Source of the DNA: CAZGVV01 sp964529155
GTDB taxonomy: Bacteria > Pseudomonadota > Alphaproteobacteria > Rickettsiales > SXRF01
Assembly (NCBI GenBank): GCA_964529155.1
Contig: CAZGVV010000004.1
Location: forward strand, 1 to 50,099
Length of the DNA: 50,099 bases
Direction of reading: 5' to 3'
How positions within the stretch are numbered: the first letter of the stretch is position 1; each line of letters starts with the position of its first letter. The notes beneath the pieces are model-generated. The model did not search any database and was not told where the DNA came from. It worked only from the letters and a program-made list of their open reading frames with translations. Shown here piece by piece: positions 8,078 to 16,535 of the stretch. The translations under genes and the position numbers were made by a program.

Positions 8078-9363
8078 TGCCACCACCCTAATGCCCAAAT
8101 GCACACGATGGCCGCGCTAAAAACATAGACGCTAAAAAGATAAGATGCTTTCTGGCGCCAGAATTTTTTTGCGTTTTTAAAATCAGAGACTGCAATAAAA
8201 AGTAAGAACGTGTAGGCCATGATGCCGAGCAGTTGGCCCCAAGCGGCGCCATGCGCGGGGTATGTGCGATCAACCATCCATGCGCAAGCAGATCCGACCA
8301 AAAGCCCGGCGATGATGAGCGATAGATAGCGTTTAAAATGCTTGCGGGCGACCAAGAGATTTCCCCATACGATAAAGAAGGCATGAAACACAATAGCAAG
8401 GAGAGTGGCCACCAGCAAGCTGCTGTCAAAATGATAGCTGGTGAAGCACATTTGCAGTAGCGGTTTTGAAAAAACAATGGCGGTGAGTGTGCCTCCCATA
8501 GCCCATGGCAGGCTCCTGCGTGTGATGTCGTGGGCGAATGCGAGTGCGCTTTCTTCACCGTGGCCATAGCGGCTGAGAAGGCCTACAGACACAGGCAAAA
8601 AGAGCGAAATGACGAGCGTTGAAAGCGATTGGTAAGCGGCGGTTACGATGCCGTAGGTGGCGATATCTTCCGCGTTGTAATGCATACTGGCGTAGAGTCG
8701 GGCGAAGTTGAGCAACTGCAGCCAAAGCACGCTGATGCATGAAAGCATGAGTCCTTCGCGCAAATGCTTGCGGAGGAGCGTCCAGTGAAGTTTTTCCAGC
8801 GGTTGGCACAGGCGCGTGCTAAAACTAGTCAGCGCAAGAAATGCAGCAAAAAGCTGCGCGATAAACCAACCGGTCAGCCCATACATGAAGGCAAGTGGAA
8901 ATACGGCGAGCGAGCCCAAAGAGCGCCAGCTGATGGCGCGGCGATACTGCGTAAAATCGCCGCTGGAGCTGACGCGATTTACATGAAATGAAAACCAGAA
9001 CACCACGAACGGTACAGGAAAAAGCAACAGTGCATGGAGCGCGTTGCCGTAGTGCGTATAATAAATCAACGCGATGATGAGCGAATAAACCGCTGAGGCC
9101 AGCAGGCCAAAAGCCAGTGTGGTATTGTTCCACACGCGCACTTCTTCGTGGTTTTCCTGCGCAAGCAGACCAGGGACGATGCGCCCATAGGCCAGCGAAA
9201 TGCCTGCGTCTGCAAACGCGGCGAACGAAAGCAGCACTGCGACATACACCACCTGTGCATAATCGGATTTTTCAAGAATATTTGGCAGGAAAAGAATGAT
9301 AAGCGCGGCGCAAAACTGCTGGACGATGTTGGCGATCAGCGTTTGGCGCGAGGCTGGGATCAC
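8074..9363 (-). CDS. Wzx-type polysaccharide flippase
   Basis: About 429 residues and almost entirely hydrophobic, with around 12 predicted membrane segments. It begins VIPASRQTLIANIVQQFCAALIILFLPNIL and ends with YLFSVYVFSAAIVCIWALGWW. The layout matches MATE/MVF-type O-antigen flippases, which move undecaprenyl-linked repeat units across the inner membrane. I place the start at GTG 9361-9363, four bases after the PIG-L stop. An upstream extension would lie within the PIG-L gene and has unlikely composition. Sequence identity to named Wzx proteins cannot be judged, which is normal for this family. Confidence 0.75.
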   Translation of the reverse strand: MIPASRQTLIANIVQQFCAALIILFLPNILEKSDYAQVVYVAVLLSFAAFADAGISLAYGRIVPGLLAQENHEEVRVWNNTTLAFGLLASAVYSLIIALIYYTHYGNALHALLLFPVPFVVFWFSFHVNRVSSSGDFTQYRRAISWRSLGSLAVFPLAFMYGLTGWFIAQLFAAFLALTSFSTRLCQPLEKLHWTLLRKHLREGLMLSCISVLWLQLLNFARLYASMHYNAEDIATYGIVTAAYQSLSTLVISLFLPVSVGLLSRYGHGEESALAFAHDITRRSLPWAMGGTLTAIVFSKPLLQMCFTSYHFDSSLLVATLLAIVFHAFFIVWGNLLVARKHFKRYLSLIIAGLLVGSACAWMVDRTYPAHGAAWGQLLGIMAYTFLLFIAVSDFKNAKKFWRQKASYLFSVYVFSAAIVCIWALGWWQ

Positions 9364-9367
9364 AAGG

Positions 9368-10000
9368 CTACTTCTCGATCCATTTGACCACTTCGAACAC
9401 TTCGGCATAGCGCACCCCAATGCGCTGCCCCGCATTTTCCGCTTCGTTGCGGAAGAAGCTAATCCACTTGGCACCAGTGCGCTCGATCTCGGATTCATGT
9501 GCGCGCACGGCATTTTCTTTCTTGTCGAGATGATCGGTGATATCGACGTAAAAATTTCCGCGGAAATCCAGCGTCGAGTGATACCAGTTGCTGCGATACA
9601 TCAGCAGGCGGGGCACATGGCGGCAGCTGTGCAGGGCCGCGCGTGCCACCGCTTGGTGATCGTGGTGAATGTCGCCCGTCCAGTGCGAATAGACCAGGTC
9701 GATCCCCAGCGTTTCGACAAGTTTTAAAATCTGCACATTCAGGCTGTCGACAAATTCAACTTCCAGCGTTTTGAAATCGCCGCAGAACATTTCTTTGACG
9801 CCGAGAATTTTCATCGCTGCTTCTGCTTCTTTGCGCGCGGTATCGCCGCTACGGATTGATTGCTTCAGGTGGTTGGAAAACCCCGAATCGGTGGCGACGA
9901 ACACATAGACCTCGTCGCCTTGCGCCGCGTGGCGGGAAAGGGCACCGCCGCAGCCGAGCTCGACGTCGTCATAATGCGCGCCGATGGCAAGAATTTTCAT
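9368..10000 (-). CDS. PIG-L family N-deacetylase
   Basis: About 210 residues from ATG 9998-10000. The metal motif AHYDDVELGCGG near the start replaces the usual AHPDD proline with tyrosine. HWTGDIHHDHQ near residue 122 carries the second metal-binding histidine and the catalytic region. The family (LmbE, BshB, MshB) removes acetyl groups from N-acetylated sugars using zinc. The ATG overlaps the WbqC stop (ATGA). It may create a free amine in the sugar for different acylation, or act on a lipid-linked intermediate. The substrate is inferred only. Confidence 0.85.
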   Translation of the reverse strand: MKILAIGAHYDDVELGCGGALSRHAAQGDEVYVFVATDSGFSNHLKQSIRSGDTARKEAEAAMKILGVKEMFCGDFKTLEVEFVDSLNVQILKLVETLGIDLVYSHWTGDIHHDHQAVARAALHSCRHVPRLLMYRSNWYHSTLDFRGNFYVDITDHLDKKENAVRAHESEIERTGAKWISFFRNEAENAGQRIGVRYAEVFEVVKWIEK

Positions 10001-10704
10001 AAGGCCCCTTTCAACAGTTTCTGCGTGCCGATAATGCCACAATTAAATAGCGCATCCAGCGTGCTAAGAAAAGGGATGAATTCGCCATGTTGTTGCAAGT
10101 AAACAGGGTGGGCGAACTCCTGCCAGATGACGCGGATGCCCGCTGTTTCAAAGGCTGCCACGTCCATATATGCGCGCGCACCAACGCCGGATAAATAGTC
10201 TGTTGCACCCACCTTATGCAGCAGGTCAATGAGCATGGCGTTTTTGCTACCTTGCGGCGTGAGGCTACTGGAAAAAACCTTGGGAATGCAAATGCCCAAA
10301 AGCTCAAGTAGCATGTCTATCGAGCGCATGTTGAAATCGACGAGTAGAGTGGGTAGGTTATCGTAGAGTTTTTCCACATGCGGCATGATTTCGCCGTAGT
10401 AGGGCGCATGGCGGTAATTCGCGCGAATGAGGTTCAAATTTGCTGTTTTATAATCGGTTTCAGTCGATAATTCGATCTGGTTGATCGGCGTACCGCGCGC
10501 TGCTTTTTTGACGCTAAGGGTTAGCCAGTCTTCGCCATGAGCGGTTTTGATTTTGTCTCTGTGCATCCAGCTTTTGCTGGAATTCGTGACGAATTGCACA
10601 TGGTCAAGCACGATGTATAAATTGGCCGAGAGAAAGCGGTGAAAAAACCCTAGATAGGGCATGAAATCCGGCTGGTGGATGACCACTGTTTTGCACGTGC
10701 TCAT
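9997..10704 (-). CDS. WbqC family protein
   Basis: 235 residues. VVIHQPDFMPYLGFFHRF at residues 7-24 and VLDHVQFVTNSSKSWMHRDKIKT are the WbqC family hallmarks. The family is found in O-antigen and capsule clusters with sugar-amine enzymes, and its exact reaction is not settled in general. The start ATG overlaps the upstream hydrolase stop (ATGA), so it is translationally coupled. Its presence beside a PIG-L deacetylase and a PseG-like hydrolase suggests a role in modifying an amino sugar. Confidence 0.85.
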   Translation of the reverse strand: MSTCKTVVIHQPDFMPYLGFFHRFLSANLYIVLDHVQFVTNSSKSWMHRDKIKTAHGEDWLTLSVKKAARGTPINQIELSTETDYKTANLNLIRANYRHAPYYGEIMPHVEKLYDNLPTLLVDFNMRSIDMLLELLGICIPKVFSSSLTPQGSKNAMLIDLLHKVGATDYLSGVGARAYMDVAAFETAGIRVIWQEFAHPVYLQQHGEFIPFLSTLDALFNCGIIGTQKLLKGAL

Positions 10705-11648
10705 AACAACTCCTCAAGCGCGGAAACTATGCGCGCGGCCCCGTCGAGGCCGATATTTTTTTGCCCGGAAAGGCTCATGTTTTGAATAGGGAGTTCTCGC
10801 TTAAAGACGCTTTCGTCCAGCTGTTCATGATGTCCGGCGAACACGGAGCTTCCCAGTTTTTCCAGCGCTTTGCTGACGGGGATTTCAAATGTTTCATTGG
10901 CGATAACAATGCAGGGAAGACCGCTAGCGCCTGCTTCAAATGGTGTCATGCCACCGCCGGTGATTGCCAGATCGTGCTGCCACATTTCTTCTATCATAGA
11001 AGGAACGCCGTGTTTGAAGTTGAAATCCGACGTGAGTGCGGCGCTCAATTCATCATGGTGCATGAAGGCGGGGCCGATCACGATGGTTGCCTTTTTTCTG
11101 AGTGTTTTAAGCAGCCGCAAGATTTTTATGGTGACTCCATATGTATCGCTTCCACCCAAAGTGACAAGCAGGGAGCGTTCTTCCGTGCGCGTACGTTGAA
11201 ATTTTGCGATGAGTGGGTTTAGCAAAAGGTAGTCGGCGCCCTGCAGCAATTTCTTTCCTGCAAGAGGCGTGGCGTCAAAATGCAGCGCCGCAATATGCAG
11301 GTCGGCCAGCTCCGCGCCGCTGCCGCGATCATCAAAAGTCACCAGCTTTAGCCCGCCATCTTTTACGCGCTGTGTATGAGCTGCATGTGTGTCCAGCCGG
11401 TCATTGATCCAGACGCGCGCGCCTGTGCATTTGGCAATTTCGGCTTCCCAATTATTTTTTGTGTCCTGCAAATCGACGGTGATTGGCTCATAACCCCGTT
11501 CACACAGAATCGTTTGCGATGCTGCGTGCTCATTCATTACAAACACCACTTTATGACCCTTTTTCGTCAGCGCATCGGCCAGCGTCAGCGAGCGAAACAG
11601 ATGCCCCATGCCGCGAATATGCGAGCTTTCTATGCAGAGGAGGAACAT
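10701..11648 (-). CDS. PseG/SpsG-type nucleotide-sugar hydrolase
   Basis: 315 residues from ATG 11646-11648. A GT-B-like fold is suggested by the N-terminal ESSHIRGMGHLFRSLTLADAL, which matches the G-x-GH-xxR-xxxLA motif of PseG. ITGGGMTPFEAGASGLPCIVI (about residues 230-250) is the C-terminal nucleotide site. PseG removes UDP from UDP-2,4-diacetamido-trideoxyhexose and supplies the free sugar to the NeuB-type synthase. The adjacent synthase and cytidylyltransferase genes fit that route. An upstream ATG at 11678 exists, but residues before MFLLCIESS look non-homologous and would overlap more of the previous gene. Confidence 0.82.
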   Translation of the reverse strand: MFLLCIESSHIRGMGHLFRSLTLADALTKKGHKVVFVMNEHAASQTILCERGYEPITVDLQDTKNNWEAEIAKCTGARVWINDRLDTHAAHTQRVKDGGLKLVTFDDRGSGAELADLHIAALHFDATPLAGKKLLQGADYLLLNPLIAKFQRTRTEERSLLVTLGGSDTYGVTIKILRLLKTLRKKATIVIGPAFMHHDELSAALTSDFNFKHGVPSMIEEMWQHDLAITGGGMTPFEAGASGLPCIVIANETFEIPVSKALEKLGSSVFAGHHEQLDESVFKRELPIQNMSLSGQKNIGLDGAARIVSALEELL

Positions 11649-12322
11649 AATGCGATCGCTTCCTTTGTTTTTAGCCATGTATTGCCGGCGCTCTGGGCGA
11701 GCCAGATAGCGCGGTCTAAATCCTCCTGCGTATCCACGGTCAGACGCAAATCCACCGCGTGTTTTTCGGGCGCAACTTCCAGCATACCGATGTTGAATAG
11801 CTCGGGATGTTCCTGGATATATTCGTTCACATGTTCGCGGTGGTTGGGCGCGATGCCCTCAGCGTGGCTGCGCTCTAGCGCCGCGCTCGAAAAAATTTCT
11901 GCACCGACACCAAGAGGCATCTGGCCAAAAGAGTGCGTGTAGTCGTGGTTTTTTTCAAGGTGCAACGCGATCAGGCGGTCGAGCTCCTCCATATCGGTGA
12001 AGGGATTATCGGCCGTCAAACGCACGATATGCGCGAATTCAAACACCTTAGCGCATTTGAAATAGCGATCCAATACGTCTTGCTCATCGCCGCGAAAAGA
12101 GACGATGTTATTTTTTATGCACCATTTGGCGATAGCGTTGTCGCGCGGTAGGCGGGACGTGGCGACCACAGGGCTTACTGGTGTTTTTAGCAGCGCCAGC
12201 CGTCCCGTCACATGCGCTAGGAGCGGGTGCGAGCCCACGAGGCTGAGCACCTTTCCCGGCAGGCGGGACGAGCCCATGCGCGCCTGAATAATGATGCCGA
12301 TACTTATATCAGGTCTTCCCAT
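11630..12322 (-). CDS. SpsF-type cytidylyltransferase
   Basis: 230 residues. IIIQARMGSSRLPGKVL (10-26) is the nucleotide-binding loop of the CTP_transf_3 family, and VRLTADNPFTD near residue 100 holds the metal-binding Asp. DLRLTVDTQEDLDRA near the C-terminus is characteristic of SpsF. The family member PseF/LegF/NeuA activates nonulosonic acids as CMP-sugars, and this is the obvious candidate for that step here. It overlaps the synthase gene by 19 nt and the hydrolase gene by 19 nt. Confidence 0.82.
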   Translation of the reverse strand: MGRPDISIGIIIQARMGSSRLPGKVLSLVGSHPLLAHVTGRLALLKTPVSPVVATSRLPRDNAIAKWCIKNNIVSFRGDEQDVLDRYFKCAKVFEFAHIVRLTADNPFTDMEELDRLIALHLEKNHDYTHSFGQMPLGVGAEIFSSAALERSHAEGIAPNHREHVNEYIQEHPELFNIGMLEVAPEKHAVDLRLTVDTQEDLDRAIWLAQSAGNTWLKTKEAIALCSSSA

Positions 12323-13320
12323 TTTATTACGTCATCCTCGCTCATATCGCGGCTTAATGTGCGGCCGATCAGCTTGTCAAAATCGCGTGGTTCGATGCCA
12401 TATCCCGGGCGCTTGATCGCTAGCTGTTCTTTGGTAAGTGACTCCCCGGCTTTGGCGGCTTTAGCAAGCACGACGCTCTTGCGGTTATTGATGCGCGTGA
12501 TTTTTTCACTTTCCGCCGGGCGCTTGATGCCGTCTCCGCGCATGACCTCGAAACTACGCACGGCATCCACCAGCCATTTCATCTCCGCCGGGTCGGACGA
12601 GAGGCGATGATCGGGCCCGTCGGCGTTTTTATCATGCGTAAAATGACGCTCGATCACGCGCGCACCCATTGCTACGGCGGCAAGGCAAGCCACAGGCGTC
12701 AGAGTATGGTCGGAATAGCCGATATCCAGATCGGGAAAAGCTTCCATCATCGTCTGCATGGCCTTTAAATTCACATTGTCCGGATGGGTGGGGTAGCTGG
12801 TAATAGCGTGCAGCAAGATAAGCTGTTTGTTGCCTTCCGCCAAAATGGCTTCGACCGATGCCCGCACTTCGTCGAGTGTGCACATACCGGTGGAGAGGAT
12901 GATCGGTTTTTTCGTGCGTGCCACGTAGCGCAAAAAAGGAATATTCACCGCATCGTCGGAGCCAATTTTATGCACGCCGACGCTGCAGCGCTCTAGCATA
13001 TCTACGTCGGTTTCATGCGAAGGGCTTGAGAACCAATCGAGGGTTTTGCTTTGCGCATAGTCGAACACCTGATGATGTAGTGCTTCGTCTATTTCATATT
13101 TCTGGAAAAGGTCGAATTGCGAGACCACGCCGGTATTTTCCATGTCGAACATGGCCTGTTTGCTCGACAGCGTTTTGGCGCGGTAGGTTTGTAGCTTTAC
13201 CGCATCGACGCCGCACTCCGCTGCTGCATCCACCAGTTTTTTCGCCTGCTCGAACGTGATGAAATTTCCACCGATTTCAGCGATGATGTAGCAGCGATCC
13301 GGGTAATAATTTTTAAACAT
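12304..13320 (-). CDS. NeuB/LegI/PseI-type nonulosonic acid synthase
   Basis: 338 residues from ATG 13318-13320. The N-terminal TIM barrel begins YIIAEIGGNF and includes AVKLQTYRAKTL, FSSPSHETDVDML, KIGSDDAVNIPFL, ILSTGMCTLDEV, HAITSYPT and IGYSDHT, the standard NeuB series that binds PEP and the N-acyl hexose. The C-terminal 60 or so residues form the SAF/antifreeze-like lid (LAIKRPGYGIEPRDFDKLIGR). It condenses PEP with a six-carbon sugar to a nine-carbon acid. Whether the product is legionaminic, pseudaminic or another acid cannot be told. The extra 51 residues of the longer ORF are Arg-rich and overlap the acyltransferase, so I reject them. Confidence 0.9.
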   Translation of the reverse strand: MFKNYYPDRCYIIAEIGGNFITFEQAKKLVDAAAECGVDAVKLQTYRAKTLSSKQAMFDMENTGVVSQFDLFQKYEIDEALHHQVFDYAQSKTLDWFSSPSHETDVDMLERCSVGVHKIGSDDAVNIPFLRYVARTKKPIILSTGMCTLDEVRASVEAILAEGNKQLILLHAITSYPTHPDNVNLKAMQTMMEAFPDLDIGYSDHTLTPVACLAAVAMGARVIERHFTHDKNADGPDHRLSSDPAEMKWLVDAVRSFEVMRGDGIKRPAESEKITRINNRKSVVLAKAAKAGESLTKEQLAIKRPGYGIEPRDFDKLIGRTLSRDMSEDDVIKWEDLI

Positions 13321-13322
13321 AA

Positions 13323-13880
13323 TTATTCCCTGAATCTGACAACGCGGGCAGGCGCGCCCACGGCAATGGCGTATTCGGGGATGTTTTCGATGACTACGGC
13401 GTTTGCACCGATGACCGCGCCTTTGCCGATATGCACATTCATCAGGATTTTTGCGCCGGCGCCGATCCAGCAATCATCACCGATGATGACTTCGCCGATA
13501 TTCGCTTTTTGCTCACGGATCGTTGTGTTCTTGGCGATGCCGTGGCTATGGTCTATGATTTGTACGTACGCGCCGATGAGCACGTCATTTCCAATGCGGA
13601 TCAGGTTTTTGCAGGTGATCATATTGTGGCGGCCAATGACGGTGTTGCTGCCGATGTAAACTTTCGGCGTCGGCATAGTTAGCTGGAAAAAACTGTAATC
13701 CTGAATGGTGCTGCCATCCCCGATTTCCAGCACGGCATGCGGCACTTTTTTGAATTCGGCGCTGCGCTTGATGAGCAAGTTGTGCCCAAACTTGGTGAAA
13801 TAACGCCGCGCGAAATACGCGGTTATAACCCGCTGGAGCCAGCCGCCGCGATACCTGTAGGATGCACGGTCGGCGTTCAT
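13323..13880 (-). CDS. Hexapeptide-repeat acyltransferase
   Basis: 185 residues. Left-handed beta-helix repeats run from VLEIGDGSTI to IENIPEYAIAVGAPARVV, with the catalytic-type histidines in IIDHSHG (about residue 112). The family (LbetaH, LacA/WbbJ-like) uses acetyl- or acyl-CoA on sugar hydroxyls or amines. Next to a synthase gene it could N-acylate the precursor (like LegH or PseH function) or O-acetylate the product. TAA is followed by TT and the synthase ATG, and the start shares one base with the radical SAM stop. Confidence 0.85.
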   Translation of the reverse strand: MNADRASYRYRGGWLQRVITAYFARRYFTKFGHNLLIKRSAEFKKVPHAVLEIGDGSTIQDYSFFQLTMPTPKVYIGSNTVIGRHNMITCKNLIRIGNDVLIGAYVQIIDHSHGIAKNTTIREQKANIGEVIIGDDCWIGAGAKILMNVHIGKGAVIGANAVVIENIPEYAIAVGAPARVVRFRE

Positions 13881-14950
13881 TACTCTCCCACCACCTGCTT
13901 ACGGAAGATATAATTTTTCACGGTGAATTTACGGCCGCTGACTTCGGCCGCTTCGTCTTCAGTTTCGCGCGGAAGATAGCATTTTCGGCAGACGGGACTT
14001 TCCATGAAGCCTTGCGGGCGTTTTTGCATTTCGCGCATCGCGTTCATTTTTTCGCCATGCCACACATGGTGGATGGTTTCTTTGTTCACATCGCCGATGA
14101 CTTCGCGATTTTCTTCGTCATTGGAGCATTTCATCACCAGCCCATCGGCGCCAATCACGAGGCGCTGATATTGCTGCGGGCAGGTGAAATTCTCCAGATA
14201 CGCAATCTGTGAATCCTTCCCAAGATAGTCGATCAGCGGGTTAAACGCGACCAGATCCGTCACCGGGAAAAAAGTGTCGTAGTAAAGCTGCGGGTTTTCG
14301 GAAATGGCCGGCCAGATGCCCTGCACCTTGATCACCGGCTTATTCAGCCCGCGCTCTTTTTTGTAATTATGGATGTAGGTGAGGTTGTCGAGCACCTCTT
14401 GAAACTTGATCGGTTTGCGGATTTTCTCATAGGTTTCACCGGTGCCATCAATGGAGACGGTGATCCAATCGATGCCCGCGTCAATGATCTGGTGAACGAA
14501 ATCGGGTTTTAATTTGCCGCCATGCGTGAGCGTTGAAATTTCCTTGATGCCTGCCGTGCGCGCATAACGGATGGCCTCGACGAATTTTTTATGCAGTGTG
14601 GCTTCGCCGCGCAGGCTCAGGCGAATGGCGGGGACCTTGCCGCCGATCTCATCGATAATTTTGGTGAATAAATCCCAATCCATCAGCTTGGTGTTCACCT
14701 GCTCTTTGAACAATTGTGTGATGGTGTAGCACATCGGGCAGCGCAGGTTGCACACCGATGCCAGCTCGATATCCACCAGCAGCGGGAAATCGGCCACCGT
14801 CTGTGTTTTGGCCAGAGACACCCATTTTTCGCGATATTCCTTATACCCGTCTTGCCAGCCTTCGCCTTTATGCGCTTCGAACTGCGCCTCGCGCTCCTGC
14901 GTATCCATGGAGTAGTTGCCTTTATTGATGGGCACGTAGCGTTCGGTCAT
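13880..14950 (-). CDS. Radical SAM/SPASM protein in sugar operon
   Basis: 356 residues. DIELASVCNLRCPMCYT carries the CX3CX2C cluster motif at Cys67, Cys71 and Cys74, which binds the SAM-cleaving 4Fe-4S cluster. LSLRGEATLH and TVSIDGT fit the radical SAM barrel. C-terminal Cys257, Cys275, Cys321 and Cys324 (FTCPQQYQRLVIGADG…MKCSNDEEN…CRKC) form a SPASM-type auxiliary cluster. SPASM enzymes modify peptides or small molecules, and some in polysaccharide loci act on sugars. The substrate here is unknown. It lies between an SDR gene and the acyltransferase gene and is co-translated with the latter. Confidence 0.88.
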   Translation of the reverse strand: MTERYVPINKGNYSMDTQEREAQFEAHKGEGWQDGYKEYREKWVSLAKTQTVADFPLLVDIELASVCNLRCPMCYTITQLFKEQVNTKLMDWDLFTKIIDEIGGKVPAIRLSLRGEATLHKKFVEAIRYARTAGIKEISTLTHGGKLKPDFVHQIIDAGIDWITVSIDGTGETYEKIRKPIKFQEVLDNLTYIHNYKKERGLNKPVIKVQGIWPAISENPQLYYDTFFPVTDLVAFNPLIDYLGKDSQIAYLENFTCPQQYQRLVIGADGLVMKCSNDEENREVIGDVNKETIHHVWHGEKMNAMREMQKRPQGFMESPVCRKCYLPRETEDEAAEVSGRKFTVKNYIFRKQVVGE

Positions 14951-14966
14951 AGGTCTTTCTCAGCGA

Positions 14967-15821
14967 TTAAATAGAGGTTTTTGCGGCTAAATCCGTCAGT
15001 CCTTGTTGTAAACTGTAGCGCGGACTCCAGTCAAGCAATTGGCGCGCCTGTGCGATATCGGCCTTAACGTCGGGAATCTCCTGTGGGCGCTCGGTTTGAG
15101 CGGAAAGGACGGGTAGCTGCGTTCCGGCGATGGTTTGCATGATATTGATCACTTCCTTAACCGAGTGCGATTCGCCGGATCCAATATTGATGGTTTTAAG
15201 GCCGCCGCTGCTTTTTTGCGCTTTGAGGAAGGCTTCGACCACATCTGCCAGATAGACGTAATCGCGCTTAGGGATGAGCGTTTGCACGCGGATGGGCTCG
15301 CGTTTTTGGATCGCGTCCAAAATAATAGGAAAAAGAAAATCCGCGCGCTGGCCTGGGCCGTAAATGTTGAAAATGCGCAAAATAGTGACGGGAATATTTT
15401 GAAATTCGGCGGCAAATTCGCACAGCTTCTCGGCTAGTCTCTTCGACAGCGCATACGGATTATTGGGGTGCGATGGATCAATTTCCGCGATGGGAATTCT
15501 GTCCGGGATGCCATAGACATACGCGCTGGCGAGCACGAGCGACGCCCTATGCGCGCGGCAATAATCCAGGGCGCACTGCGTGCCCATCACATGTGTGCGG
15601 ATGAAAGTTTCCGGCATTTTCCAGCTATCGGGAACGTAAGTCGGGCCGGCGAGATGGAATACCGTGCGGGCAGGAGGAAGTTTCTCCCAGGTTTCGGGAT
15701 TTTCGACATCGCCGTTTGTGCGCGAAAGTGCGAGGATATTCTGTCCGCTTTGCTTGAGACTGGCCGCCAGCGCGCTGCCGACAAAGCCTTTTGCACCGGT
15801 GACAATGGCATCGAGCGTCAT
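14967..15821 (-). CDS. NAD-dependent sugar epimerase/dehydratase (SDR)
   Basis: 284 residues. GAKGFVGSALAASL (9-22) binds NAD(P). SAYVYG near residue 108, then the YALSK pair near residue 132, and LRIFNIYGPGQRADFLFP are extended-SDR signatures. Oddly the strand motif is FHLAGPTYVP rather than the usual HLAA. IPKRDYVYLADVVEAFL is the substrate-side motif. It could reduce, epimerise or dehydrate a nucleotide sugar. It sits 3 nt after the nucleotidyltransferase gene and 16 nt before the radical SAM gene. Confidence 0.85.
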   Translation of the reverse strand: MTLDAIVTGAKGFVGSALAASLKQSGQNILALSRTNGDVENPETWEKLPPARTVFHLAGPTYVPDSWKMPETFIRTHVMGTQCALDYCRAHRASLVLASAYVYGIPDRIPIAEIDPSHPNNPYALSKRLAEKLCEFAAEFQNIPVTILRIFNIYGPGQRADFLFPIILDAIQKREPIRVQTLIPKRDYVYLADVVEAFLKAQKSSGGLKTINIGSGESHSVKEVINIMQTIAGTQLPVLSAQTERPQEIPDVKADIAQARQLLDWSPRYSLQQGLTDLAAKTSI

Positions 15822-15824
15822 ATA

Positions 15825-16535
15825 TTAATCATGCAAAAACTTGGATTTCATTTCACCGAATTCTTCGATGGCCTGCGTATAATCCGCCGGACGGCCGATA
15901 TCCAGCCAATAGCCGCCGAAGCGTTTCACCCGCACTTTTTTGCCGTCTTTTACCATGCGGTGCATGAGCTGGTCGAAGCCGAACGCGCCGGAATTGGGGA
16001 TGAAGCTAAGTGCTTCGCGCGACATCATGTAGACGCCCATGCTGACTTCATATTGCATGCGTGGTTTTTCGCGCAGGGTGGTAAGCTCGTCACCGCCGGT
16101 CTCCAGCACGCCATAATCCACCAGTTCTTCGCGCACATACGACGAGATGGTGAACAGTTCATTGGCCTTCACATGTGTATCATAAAAATCGCCGTAGTTG
16201 AGATCGGTCAAAATATCGCCATTCATCACCAGAAAATGCTCGGGTAAATCGCGGATAAGTTTGATCGGGCCCATCGTCCCCAGCGCCTCTTGCTCCAATG
16301 AATAATCGATACGAATGCCCCATCGCTCGCCGTCCTGGCAAAAGGCTTTGATGATCTCCGCCTGATGATTGACCGCGAGGGTAATGTGGTCGAATTTCGC
16401 GTGTGCGAGCTGGCGGATGATGACCTCTAAAATAGGGCATTCGCCAAGTGGCATCAGCGGTTTGGGCAGCACCACCGTGTAAGGCTTAAGGCGCGTGCCC
16501 TGGCCGCCCGCTAAAATCACCGCGCGCTTAGACAT
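15825..16535 (-). CDS. Sugar-1-phosphate nucleotidyltransferase
   Basis: 236 residues. AVILAGGQGTRLKPYTVVLP is the pyrophosphorylase signature (G-G-x-G-T-R-L), PKPLMPLG follows, and LVMNGDILTDL near residue 105 holds the metal-binding Asp. YWLDIGRPADY near the end is typical. It would make an NDP-sugar from sugar-1-phosphate, as PtmE-type guanylyltransferases do for legionaminic acid, but it lacks a CBS domain. The start overlaps the end of the LegB-like gene by 8 nt. Sugar and nucleotide are not determined. Confidence 0.87.
   Translation of the reverse strand: MSKRAVILAGGQGTRLKPYTVVLPKPLMPLGECPILEVIIRQLAHAKFDHITLAVNHQAEIIKAFCQDGERWGIRIDYSLEQEALGTMGPIKLIRDLPEHFLVMNGDILTDLNYGDFYDTHVKANELFTISSYVREELVDYGVLETGGDELTTLREKPRMQYEVSMGVYMMSREALSFIPNSGAFGFDQLMHRMVKDGKKVRVKRFGGYWLDIGRPADYTQAIEEFGEMKSKFLHD

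Noticed and set aside
9364..9513. 50-residue N-terminal extension of the flippase
   Set aside because: It is an out-of-frame reading of the PIG-L gene; GTG 9361-9363 matches the operon spacing.
12304..13473. 51-residue N-terminal extension of the NeuB-type synthase
   Set aside because: Extension is almost all Arg/His/Cys, overlaps the acyltransferase and is absent from the family; ATG 13318-13320 fits.
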